From positions 1,612,001 to 1,676,000 of the forward strand of contig NZ_JQLO01000001.1 of NCBI RefSeq assembly GCF_000744255.1: a DNA stretch of 64,000 nucleotides. The letters run 5' to 3'. Numbering within the stretch: position 1 is the first letter of the stretch; the number at the start of each line of letters is the position of its first letter. The translations under genes were made by a program, and so were the position numbers. Below are positions 26,942 through 34,680 of the stretch, in pieces. The notes under the pieces were generated by a model that had not been told where the DNA came from, did not search any database, and worked only from the letters and a program-made list of their open reading frames with translations. This DNA comes from Carnobacterium divergens DSM 20623. GTDB lineage: Bacteria > Bacillota > Bacilli > Lactobacillales > Carnobacteriaceae.

Positions 26942-27238
26942 ATGAGTCATTTAAATTGGTTTTCCGGAGGTAACGAGCGAGGCAAACAAGCAGAAACTAT
27001 CATCACTGATTTATTAGATGGCTTAAAAAAAAATACAGGTAACAAAGCGTTACAACAAGTATTAGAGAGTTATCTTGAAGAGCTAGAACAAAAAAATACT
27101 TCTGTTCCTTTGATTTTGAGTCGTATGAACTTAGATATTTCTAAAGCAATCACAATTGATGGCGTTCCATTATCTGATTATCAGTCTAAAAAACTAAAAA
27201 CATTAACTTCCATCTCCAATATTAGGTATGGGTATTAG
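26942..27238 (+). CDS. Bacteriocin immunity-like protein (enterocin A immunity family)
   Basis: 98 aa from the ATG at 26942 behind AAGGAGCGAG; the frame is open upstream but without a ribosome site. The length, the helical composition and the C-terminal pattern PLILSRMNLDISKAI then LSDYQSKKLKTLTSI fit the four-helix immunity proteins of class IIa bacteriocins, which protect the cell at the mannose PTS. No bacteriocin precursor with a double-glycine leader is visible nearby, so this is an orphan immunity gene giving possible cross-protection. The assignment rests on pattern, not on a search. Confidence 0.65.
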   Translation: MSHLNWFSGGNERGKQAETIITDLLDGLKKNTGNKALQQVLESYLEELEQKNTSVPLILSRMNLDISKAITIDGVPLSDYQSKKLKTLTSISNIRYGY

Positions 27239-27589
27239 TAATTTATGTAAATAGATAAAAGCTTCCTTCACTAATAACATTAATTTTTACCTCTTTAGTT
27301 TTAGTTGACAGGATAAACTTTACCATCGATCATGGAACTACTTACTGATAAATATGTATTTAAAAAGCGTAAGCAATAGGACGCTAAATCTATGAGTATA
27401 TTTATGTAAATTGGAACAAAGTATATTCGTTGCTGCCGATGCCCTAATAAAAAATTCTTAAACCTATTTCTAATGTACTGATATAATTAAAATCGAGTCT
27501 AATCCAAATTTTTCTAAAATAAAAAAAACTGTTAAAAATATTTTTAACAGTTTTTTTATTTGGTTATCTTCTTCTAAATAACCTTAATA
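27239..27589. other. Intergenic stretch of about 350 bases between immunity gene and tmRNA
   Basis: Apart from the tmRNA terminator I see no gene. A 15-codon frame beginning MELLTDKYVF near 27331 has no good ribosome site. The stretch is AT-rich with stops in all frames. Confidence 0.5.
27527..27560 (-). terminator. Terminator of tmRNA
   Basis: AACTGTTAAAAA pairs with TTTTTAACAGTT, followed by T residues on either strand; it lies 30-60 bases past the tmRNA 3' end. Confidence 0.85.
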
Positions 27590-27952
27590 TGGAGACGAGG
27601 GGAGTCGAACCCCTGTCCAAGCATATCGGCACTTAGACGTCTACGTTCATAGTCATGCTATTAAGGTTTCGCTGAACACTAGCCGCCTGACAGGCATCAT
27701 GTGTCGCTAGTCTGATCATCTCTTCAAAACCTTACAGACGGAAAAGTTTTGCGTATCCCACTTATTATAGGACCCTTACCCGAGCACATGGGCGATGCCG
27801 GGAGGATCTACGTCAACTGTTTTTAGGCAGCTAGAGCGTAAGAGTTATTATTGTTTTTAGCAGTTATATTTAACTGTAACGTTTTTACGTAGTCGTAACC
27901 TACGAAACGCAATCCAAGCTCGACCTACACCTGTCGAATCCGTAACGCCCCC
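27590..27952 (-). ncRNA. ssrA: Transfer-messenger RNA
   Basis: The 363-base RNA starts GGGGGCGTTACGGATTCGAC and ends with the T-arm GTTCGACTCCCCTCG and acceptor strand CGTCTCC-A. The seven acceptor bases pair with the 5' end, with two G-U pairs. The tag frame (minus strand, 27823-27861) reads AKNNNNSYALAA followed by TAA. tmRNA rescues stalled ribosomes with SmpB, whose gene is at 57.8 kb. The 3' CCA is not encoded: the discriminator A is followed by TAT. It sits 0.7 kb downstream of the immunity gene on the opposite strand. Confidence 0.97.
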
Positions 27953-28066
27953 TAGTAAAATTGAAAATTGCTTTCAATGAACATCGGGTTAAAGCGACGC
28001 GGGAGAATAACTTATAAACTAAGTCTTCTTTTGAACTCTCTTTTTTTATTTTAACATGAAAATGAA

Positions 28067-28102
28067 GAAAACAAAAGGGCTGTGCTTGAATTTCACAGAC
28101 CC
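28067..28102 (-). terminator. Terminator of the flavodoxin-phosphatase-HAD operon
   Basis: GGGTCTGTG pairs with CACAGCCC (one bulge or mismatch) and is followed on the minus strand by TTTTGTTTTC, nine bases past the HAD stop codon. Confidence 0.75.
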
Positions 28103-28111
28103 TCTCCGCTT

Positions 28112-28882
28112 TTATATTAAATCATATTTCTTAAGCCCTGTAATAATGCCACCCTCAACGTTACTCGTCGTAACAAATTCCGCGACATTTTTTAAATCGG
28201 ATATCGCATTGCCCATCGCAATCGGATGCTTTACAGCGCCAAACATTTCCAAATCATTGCGTCCGTCTCCAAAAGCAAATGTTGGAATATTCTGGAAGTT
28301 TAATCGCTCTATCAACGCTTCAATCCCTTTTGCTTTTGACCCACCTTTCACAATCGTATCCATACTAAAGGGCGAATTGCGAATAAAGAAAAGTTCTGGA
28401 AACTCACGATGGTAATACTCATCCCCCGCTTCAGCTAGCACAAGAGCCATATGAATATCTTCTCGATGATAAATCGATTCGTCAATTTGTGGAATTGGAC
28501 TGTGAATCATATTGTACGCTTTTTCTAGTAATTCGTTGTGTCTCGTACAACGAATTAAACGATTTGAATAAAACGACAAGCCTTCATTTCGTTCATTCGT
28601 TGCTTCTTTTAAACGATCTAAGACTGCTGTTTCTAAAACAGACGCATAGACCTCTTCTCCATCAAAAGTCACGTGTTGCCCATTCATGGATACGATTGAA
28701 TTAATTCCAGTCATTTCCATAATTTCATCAACTTCAATATTCGTACGCCCCGTTGCTATAATAGGCATACTGCCATTTTCACGTAATTGATGAATCGCGC
28801 TTGCCACTTCTGGATTTACTTGTGAATGTTGGTTTAAAAGTGTTCCATCTAAATCAAAAAATACTAATGCATTAGGTTCCAA
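28112..28882 (-). CDS. HAD hydrolase, Cof type
   Basis: 256 aa from the TTG at 28882, eight bases after AAGGGAG. A frame extends to 28960 but would overlap the upstream gene and lacks a ribosome site. The HAD motifs are in order: FFDLDGTLLN (nucleophile Asp), ATGR, a Lys in the GGSKAKGIEAL segment, and GDGRNDLEMF. The cap is of the C2/Cof kind, as in phosphatases of sugar phosphates, flavin or pyridoxal phosphate. It closes a three-gene operon. Confidence 0.88.
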   Translation of the reverse strand: MEPNALVFFDLDGTLLNQHSQVNPEVASAIHQLRENGSMPIIATGRTNIEVDEIMEMTGINSIVSMNGQHVTFDGEEVYASVLETAVLDRLKEATNERNEGLSFYSNRLIRCTRHNELLEKAYNMIHSPIPQIDESIYHREDIHMALVLAEAGDEYYHREFPELFFIRNSPFSMDTIVKGGSKAKGIEALIERLNFQNIPTFAFGDGRNDLEMFGAVKHPIAMGNAISDLKNVAEFVTTSNVEGGIITGLKKYDLI

Positions 28883-28910
28883 ATTAAAAGCTCCCTTGTA
28901 ATCAATTTTC

Positions 28911-29594
28911 TTATCTAAAGTGACTGGTATCGTTAAAGCTTTCCAAATGAAATTGTCCATTTTGATAATTCACCACAGAAATGCTAGCATTATCTAAAGA
29001 AGTTGGAACATCTAATTCTGGAACAATTCCATTCAACATATTCCGAATCGTATTGCCATGAGAAACAACAAGCACATGATCTCCAGTATCACGATGCTTA
29101 TCAATTAGTTTAAGCAAGCCTTTTTCTACACGTAACCAAAAAGTTAAGAAATCCTCAGCATCGTGTCTTGGATCTGCTTTTTTCGTTCCATCCATGCGAT
29201 CCGCAAGTGTTGCTTTTTCACGCATTTCATGGGCAGTTTTGTACCCTAATTCGTGAGCAATGGTTTCCCATGATTCCGCAATATCTAATCCTTCAAAACT
29301 ACCGTAAAAAGCTTCTCTAAATTCGGCCATTTCTGTAATTGGTAATTTTCTTGAATGATAATTCTCTTCTAAAAAAATTTCGGTTGTTTCTTTCGTTCGA
29401 CTTAAATCACTGCAGTAAGCAGCAGAAAATTTCACTTCTGACAACCCTCTGGCACTTTGTCTAACTTCAAATATACCATCTCTAGTTAACGGCGTATCTG
29501 ACCACCCTTGCATTCTCATATATTCATTAAAAAACGTTCTCCCATGACGAACAAAATAAAATGTACATCCTTTAGCCAAAAAAATCTCCTCCAA
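28911..29594 (-). CDS. Histidine phosphatase (phosphoglycerate-mutase-like)
   Basis: 227 aa with the catalytic RHG motif near the N-terminus (FVRHGRTFFNE), a second conserved stretch around SDLSRTKETTEIF and the second catalytic His in VSHGNTIRNML. This is the broad phosphatase branch, not the glycolytic mutase, judging by length and loops. It starts 12 bases after the flavodoxin-like gene and the HAD gene starts 28 bases after its end, so the three form an operon of redox and phosphatase functions. Confidence 0.9.
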   Translation of the reverse strand: MEEIFLAKGCTFYFVRHGRTFFNEYMRMQGWSDTPLTRDGIFEVRQSARGLSEVKFSAAYCSDLSRTKETTEIFLEENYHSRKLPITEMAEFREAFYGSFEGLDIAESWETIAHELGYKTAHEMREKATLADRMDGTKKADPRHDAEDFLTFWLRVEKGLLKLIDKHRDTGDHVLVVSHGNTIRNMLNGIVPELDVPTSLDNASISVVNYQNGQFHLESFNDTSHFR

Positions 29595-29606
29595 TAAGTG
29601 GTTTCT

Positions 29607-30389
29607 TCATTTATAGTTAGTTGCGTTTATGTTTTTTACTGAAAAGTAATGTAAGACTACAGAAAGTAAGATAAAAAAGATTAAGACAAATGTGACATAA
29701 TTTCCCCAAAAACCTGTGATTGGAAGCCAGTTTTCTATCAAGGATTGAATTCCCATTGTAATCAATGTACTGAATGCCAACATAAAAAATAATTGAATGT
29801 AACGTTTCACAGTAAAGTCCCTCTTTTCAATGCTTATTTGGATTTTTTTTCCGAGGTTTACACACTCTGCATGTTTCCAATCTGGCAGTTCTTTCATAGC
29901 GAAAGTATTTGTTGTAACGGCTTCACCAACAAGCTCCATTCCAGCCGTCGTGCATACTCGATCCATCACAATAAAAGTAGAATCGGTTACTCCTGTTACA
30001 CAGTTTTCTAGTGTTTTGGTGTAGCAGTTGGTTAATAAAATGTACTTCTTTTTTGCATACAAATCTGGCAACATTTCGCCGTCTTTTTTTCCAAAACGCA
30101 CCATCCGACTTCTCATACAATCTAAAAACTGCTTCATTAAACCGGATACATCTTTCCAATAAGTTGGGGTTGCAAAAATCAAGCATTCACTTGCTAGCAT
30201 CTTGTGGTGCAATTGATCCAGAATTTGATTGTGCTCTTTGCTAGGATTCATTTCTAGTGGATAATCCGCTAAGCAAATCATTTCAACGTCACAACCATCT
30301 GATTTTGCTCCTGCTAGGACTGCTTGTAACATTTGAGCAGTGATGCCGAACTTATTTGATGTTCCTAAAATTCCTAAGACTTTTGTCAT
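29607..30389 (-). CDS. Flavodoxin-fold NAD(P)H-dependent reductase with membrane tail
   Basis: 260 aa. The first 190 residues are an NADPH-dependent FMN reductase-like domain: GILGTSNKFGIT is the phosphate loop, FATPTYWKDVSGLMKQFLD the flavin-binding part and LTNCYTKTLENCVTG the third loop. The last 70 residues add two hydrophobic helices, a fusion that anchors the enzyme to the membrane and is not seen in the usual soluble members. It leads the operon with the histidine phosphatase and HAD hydrolase genes. The electron acceptor is unknown. Confidence 0.8.
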   Translation of the reverse strand: MTKVLGILGTSNKFGITAQMLQAVLAGAKSDGCDVEMICLADYPLEMNPSKEHNQILDQLHHKMLASECLIFATPTYWKDVSGLMKQFLDCMRSRMVRFGKKDGEMLPDLYAKKKYILLTNCYTKTLENCVTGVTDSTFIVMDRVCTTAGMELVGEAVTTNTFAMKELPDWKHAECVNLGKKIQISIEKRDFTVKRYIQLFFMLAFSTLITMGIQSLIENWLPITGFWGNYVTFVLIFFILLSVVLHYFSVKNINATNYK

Positions 30390-30462
30390 CTAATGAACAC
30401 ATCCTTACTCTCCTATTGTAACAAACTCGTTTTTTTTTACTAGCTTTAATTTCTAAAAAGCA

Positions 30463-30501
30463 AAAAAAGTGATGCTAAATCATTGATTTAACATCACTTT
30501 T
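30463..30501. terminator. Terminator of ndh
   Basis: AAAAGTGATGTTAAATCA on the minus strand pairs with TGATTTAGCATCACTTTT (plus-strand arms AAAAGTGATGCTAAAT and ATTTAACATCACTTTT), with T-tails in both directions. Confidence 0.85.
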
Positions 30502-30519
30502 CAACTTTTTTAATTCTTT

Positions 30520-31725
30520 TTAATGATATAAATCAAAGCGACCTTTTTCAAACATGACTTTCATGCCGCCAGTTGTCATTAATGATTTGTTTTCAATGAC
30601 TTTTTTCATCATTGATGCTGGATAGCCTTTCAAGTTATGTCCCATTACTTCACCAATCGCTTCGTTGTTCCCGATTGAACAAACAGAGCCTTGTGATTTA
30701 AATGTAAAGGGTACAATTGGTTGGTTCTTTATTTTTGCAGCTAAATTTTTCGCTACATTGTCAGCTTGTTTCAACGCAATTTGTGCGGTTGTTGGGAATG
30801 GACGGTCACAAGTTTTATCCATTACGGCAGAGCAATCGCCAATAATAAAGATAGTTGGGTAACCTGGGGCAGTTAAATCTTCTGCTACCATCACACGGCC
30901 ACGACGTTCTTCAAATCCTGATTTTCCAACAAGGCTACTGCCTTTAACGCCGGTTGTCCAAACGATTGTTTTTGCTTTTACTTCTTTTAATTCATCATTT
31001 TCTTGATAAACAACTGCTTCTGGAGTTACTTCTTTAATTGGTGTGCCAACTAAGAATTTAACGCCACGGTCTTTTAATTTTTGAATGCCATAAGTTGATA
31101 ATTTTTCAACAAACATTGGCAATAAGGTTGGCATTGCTTCAATACACGTAATTGAAATTTTATCAGCTGGTAAATTGTATTCTTTAACTAATTTTGGCAT
31201 TTGTTGCGTTAATTCTCCAAGATATTCAATACTTGTAAAACCAGCTCCACATACAACGATACTTAATAGTGTTTCGTCTTTTGTTTCATTGTATTTTGCA
31301 AATTGAGCATGCATATGCTCTCTTACTTTTACAGCAGTGGGGATATCAACCATCGGTAAAGCAAATTCGTCTACTCCGGTAATACCAAATGATTCAGATT
31401 CAAAACCTAATGCAAAGACTAGATAGTCAAATTCGATTGTGCCATTTTTTGCTAGCTCAACCGTTTTTTCATCTTTGTTGACCATGACAACAGTATCTTG
31501 AATAAAGTTTGTTTGTTTTTGATCAACAACACTCATAATTGGAAAGCTGATTTTTTCTGGTGGATTTGCTCCACTTGCAACTTCATGTAAATAAGTCGCT
31601 TCATAATGGTACTCATTTTTATTTACAATTGTGATTTCCGCATCAAGGTGTTCTTTTTGAACTTGCTTTAAAGTTCTTAAACCAGCATAGCCTGCACCTA
31701 AAATAACGATTTTTGTTTTAGCCAT
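30520..31725 (-). CDS. ndh: Type II NADH:quinone dehydrogenase
   Basis: 401 aa from the ATG at 31725. Two dinucleotide-binding folds are clear: KIVILGAGYAGLRTL for FAD at the N-terminus and VVCGAGFTSIEYLGEL for NADH near residue 165. IIGDCSAV and PTTAQIALKQADNVAKN are the conserved C-terminal FAD and quinone-side motifs. The enzyme passes electrons from NADH to a membrane quinone without pumping protons. It stands with menA, hepT and the cyd genes, so it probably feeds cytochrome bd. Confidence 0.93.
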   Translation of the reverse strand: MAKTKIVILGAGYAGLRTLKQVQKEHLDAEITIVNKNEYHYEATYLHEVASGANPPEKISFPIMSVVDQKQTNFIQDTVVMVNKDEKTVELAKNGTIEFDYLVFALGFESESFGITGVDEFALPMVDIPTAVKVREHMHAQFAKYNETKDETLLSIVVCGAGFTSIEYLGELTQQMPKLVKEYNLPADKISITCIEAMPTLLPMFVEKLSTYGIQKLKDRGVKFLVGTPIKEVTPEAVVYQENDELKEVKAKTIVWTTGVKGSSLVGKSGFEERRGRVMVAEDLTAPGYPTIFIIGDCSAVMDKTCDRPFPTTAQIALKQADNVAKNLAAKIKNQPIVPFTFKSQGSVCSIGNNEAIGEVMGHNLKGYPASMMKKVIENKSLMTTGGMKVMFEKGRFDLYH

Positions 31726-31937
31726 TTTTATCACTCTTTCTACATCATTTATGTATGACGTTTCATATTTGTTTATCCATTGAATAGCTTACAACTTTCT
31801 TGTCCTTTCGTCAACAACCCTGTTTGTGAAAAATAAAACAAAAACCTTTTTAAAACTGGATATTTTTTTCACAAACAATTGTTTCTTAATCTAGTTAAAA
31901 GCTGACGTTTAAGGATTTGATATTTAAATTCTGACAG

Positions 31938-31970
31938 CAAAAAAGAACCATCCAAGTTTGAATGATTCTT
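31938..31970 (-). terminator. Terminator of the DUF1149-like gene
   Basis: AAGAACCATCCAA and TTGAATGATTCTT form an imperfect hairpin followed on the minus strand by TTTTTTGC. Confidence 0.65.
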
Positions 31971-31981
31971 CTCAATCTTTT

Positions 31982-32365
31982 TTAATTCGATTCAAAATTT
32001 AATGTTACACCAGGTTCATCAAAAGCTATTTCGGTTACTTCATAAGTTAGGCGTTCGATATAGTCGATTAAAGGTTTTGAAAGTTCACGCATTGTGTCTA
32101 CTTCCAATTCATTTGGTTGTCCAAAAAATTCTTCGATTTGAGCAATTTGGCTGATCAACCCTTCGATTTTAAAACGATCTAATTCTAGTGCAAATGGTAC
32201 TTCAATACGGAAAATTTTTCCGTTTTCTAAAATATTTTTATCGGCTTCATCTGATGGTACGACTTCATTAATTTTCACTTCAACATTCGTAGTTAACGAT
32301 GGCTCGCCTTCAACTAATTCAAAATTGTATTTATCTACTGAAACCTGTCCTCTTAAAATGTTCAT
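31982..32365 (-). CDS. DUF1149 family protein
   Basis: 127 aa from the ATG at 32365 behind AAGGGG. The sequence has the SecB-like strand pattern of the DUF1149 family, with an E-rich central part and ISQIAQIEEFFG helix before a C-terminal strand pair. It is common in Lactobacillales and of unknown function. It lies between ndh and menA but has its own terminator, so a link to respiration is only positional. Confidence 0.75.
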   Translation of the reverse strand: MNILRGQVSVDKYNFELVEGEPSLTTNVEVKINEVVPSDEADKNILENGKIFRIEVPFALELDRFKIEGLISQIAQIEEFFGQPNELEVDTMRELSKPLIDYIERLTYEVTEIAFDEPGVTLNFESN

Positions 32366-32474
32366 GTTAGTTATAGCCCCTTTTTTAATAATCAAATTTC
32401 TACTTACATTATCGCAATCTTTTATACAAGATTCAATGTTTTTTAATTTTTAATTTTATAATGAGAAAAGGAAT

Positions 32475-33383
32475 TTAAAAATTCACCCATATTCCTATTA
32501 AAAATGTAACGACTTGTAAGGTGGTCATCAAGGCTAGATTTTGAACGGCACAGACAAAGGTTTTACGCTTGTCTTGTACGTGTAAAAATTTGGTGACATT
32601 TTTATTAACAAACGGAATGGCAAGTAATGTCACTAACATCATTTTTGGATAAATTCCGACATAAACTGAAATAATTAATGATACGAAAGCTAGAATATAC
32701 AGCCATTTAAAGAGCTTTAATGCATTGGCTTTTCCTAGATAATAAGGCAATGTGAAGCGTTTGTTCGTCACATCTTCTTCTAAATCACAAATATTATTGG
32801 CTAACATCAAATTAGCAATTGCAAACATATTCGGAATCGATGCAAATAGTATAATAAAGAATGTCTGACTATCGAACGTCATCACATTATACGCATTTAC
32901 ATAAATACTGATTAAATAAATCATAAAGCCCATTGTGAAACCTGAAAAAACTTCTCCTAAAGGCATACTTGAAATCGGCTTTGGACCAGAGGAATAAAAA
33001 ATACCGATAAAATAACAATATAATCCCATGTAGAGTAACGGCCAACCCGTTTGTTTCACTAGATAAAGACCTAGCCCTGCTGAAATGACAACCATAATGA
33101 CAATCAACGTTCCTACTAATTGAATTGGAATATTTTCACGTCCAATGATATTAACCTCTTCACGGTAATTGTGCTCCTTTGACGCTTTCTTATAATCCAT
33201 ATAATTGTCAATCGCATCCACTGCCATATTAAATAGAAACATCGCTATAAAAAAGAGCAGCAGATTCAATAAATGAAGCTCTTGATAATGATACCATGCA
33301 TAAATGATGCCCATAAAATAGGGCAAGATGCTTGCAGTCTTTGCTTGTATTTCAACTAATTCTAAAAAAGTTTTAAATTTCAT
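32475..33383 (-). CDS. menA: 1,4-dihydroxy-2-naphthoate polyprenyltransferase (UbiA family)
   Basis: 302 aa from the ATG at 33383, eight bases after GAAGGA. A nine-helix membrane enzyme with both Asp-rich UbiA motifs: NMAVDAIDNYMDYKKA (NxxxDxxxD) and NICDLEEDVTNKRFTLP. MenA joins the polyprenyl chain to dihydroxynaphthoate to give demethylmenaquinone. The divergent hepT gene 256 bases away makes the chain. No menFDHCBE genes are in view, so the naphthoate could come from elsewhere in the genome or from outside. Confidence 0.9.
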   Translation of the reverse strand: MKFKTFLELVEIQAKTASILPYFMGIIYAWYHYQELHLLNLLLFFIAMFLFNMAVDAIDNYMDYKKASKEHNYREEVNIIGRENIPIQLVGTLIVIMVVISAGLGLYLVKQTGWPLLYMGLYCYFIGIFYSSGPKPISSMPLGEVFSGFTMGFMIYLISIYVNAYNVMTFDSQTFFIILFASIPNMFAIANLMLANNICDLEEDVTNKRFTLPYYLGKANALKLFKWLYILAFVSLIISVYVGIYPKMMLVTLLAIPFVNKNVTKFLHVQDKRKTFVCAVQNLALMTTLQVVTFLIGIWVNF

Positions 33384-33639
33384 ATAACCCATCCTTCATC
33401 TAAACCAATCCTAATTGATTTTACCTAAATTAAATTCTTCTATTACCTAAATATGCGATGAACCCCGATTAATGTCAAGTAATTTTTCTTTTTTCCTTTT
33501 TCTCTCCAAAAAAACTTATTTTTTAATTCACAATCGTTGACACAGGCGGTAGAATACGATAGATTTATGGATGATACTATCTATTTAAAAACCGATAAAA
33601 TAGAAGTGGCCATCCGTGCTACTTGAAAGGAAACCAACT

Positions 33640-34626
33640 ATGCCAATTCATCCTATGTGGGAAAATTTTCCAGCAATCAAAGACGATTTAGCTGAAAGCT
33701 ACGCAGTGATGGAAAAAAAAGTTCGAATTCGTAATAAAGAAGTTGAAACTACCATTCATGACCTCCTACATTCTGGTGGGAAATTATTACGCCCTGCTTA
33801 CTTTATTCTTTTTTCACGTTTTGGTAGCGCCACAAAGAAAAAACATAAAAAATTAATTTATACTGCCGCTTCACTTGAAATATTACACATGGCAACATTG
33901 ATACATGACGATATTATTGATGATTCTCCTACTAGAAGAGGAACACCAACAGTACAAGCAAAATACGGAAAAGATATTGCCGTGTATACGGGAGATTTCC
34001 TTTTCACCGTTTATTTTGATTTGATCGCTGATTCAACAGATTCTTTTAGTACCATAAAATTAAATGCCTTCACAATGAAACGCATCTTAATTGGAGAGTT
34101 AGATCAAATGCATCTACGCTACAACACAGATGTGACTCTTCGCCAATACTTACGACGTGTTACTGGTAAAACAGCTCAACTTTTTTCATTAAGCTGCTTT
34201 GAAGGCGCTCAGATGGGAAAGGCTGATTTAAAGGTAATTACTAGCAGCCATCATATCGGACATAATATTGGAATTGCCTTTCAAATTCTAGATGATATTT
34301 TAGACTATACTGAAAACAGTGAAGTCTTAAAAAAACCTGTCTTAGAAGATGTGAAGCAAGGAGTTTACTCTCTACCGTTGATTCTAGCAATGCGCGGCCA
34401 TCAAAAGGAATTTGCTCCTTATTTAAAAAATGGTGCTGCTATGAGTCAAGAGGATGTCACGATGGTTCTTTCCTTAATCGACAAATACCAAGGCGTTGAA
34501 GAAGCTAAGAATTTAGCAGAACGCTACACAAATAAAGCTTTAAAAGGGATTAATCATTTACCTGAACAACCTGAAAAACAACTTTTATTAGCTTTAACGA
34601 AACAGTTACTTAATCGAAATTATTAA
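33640..34626 (+). CDS. hepT: Polyprenyl diphosphate synthase, heptaprenyl type component II
   Basis: 328 aa from the ATG at 33640 behind GAAAGGAAA. Both Asp-rich motifs of trans-prenyltransferases are present: IHDDIIDDSPTRRG and QILDDILDYT, with GGKLLRPA near the start. It extends allylic diphosphates with isopentenyl diphosphate to the quinone side chain. It stands divergent from menA and next to the cyd operon, which fits menaquinone supply for respiration. The exact chain length is not readable from sequence. Confidence 0.88.
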   Translation: MPIHPMWENFPAIKDDLAESYAVMEKKVRIRNKEVETTIHDLLHSGGKLLRPAYFILFSRFGSATKKKHKKLIYTAASLEILHMATLIHDDIIDDSPTRRGTPTVQAKYGKDIAVYTGDFLFTVYFDLIADSTDSFSTIKLNAFTMKRILIGELDQMHLRYNTDVTLRQYLRRVTGKTAQLFSLSCFEGAQMGKADLKVITSSHHIGHNIGIAFQILDDILDYTENSEVLKKPVLEDVKQGVYSLPLILAMRGHQKEFAPYLKNGAAMSQEDVTMVLSLIDKYQGVEEAKNLAERYTNKALKGINHLPEQPEKQLLLALTKQLLNRNY

Positions 34627-34630
34627 TTTC

Positions 34631-34680
34631 AACATAAAAAGAGGATGTTCATTTAAAATGAACATCCTCTTTTTATGTTT
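34631..34680. terminator. Bidirectional terminator between hepT and the cyd operon
   Basis: AACATAAAAAGAGGATGTTCATT and its complement form a perfect hairpin of more than 20 pairs with T-runs in both directions. Confidence 0.92.

Noticed and set aside
28883-28960. Longer start for the HAD hydrolase
   Set aside because: It would overlap the upstream gene and lacks a ribosome site, while TTG at 28882 has one.
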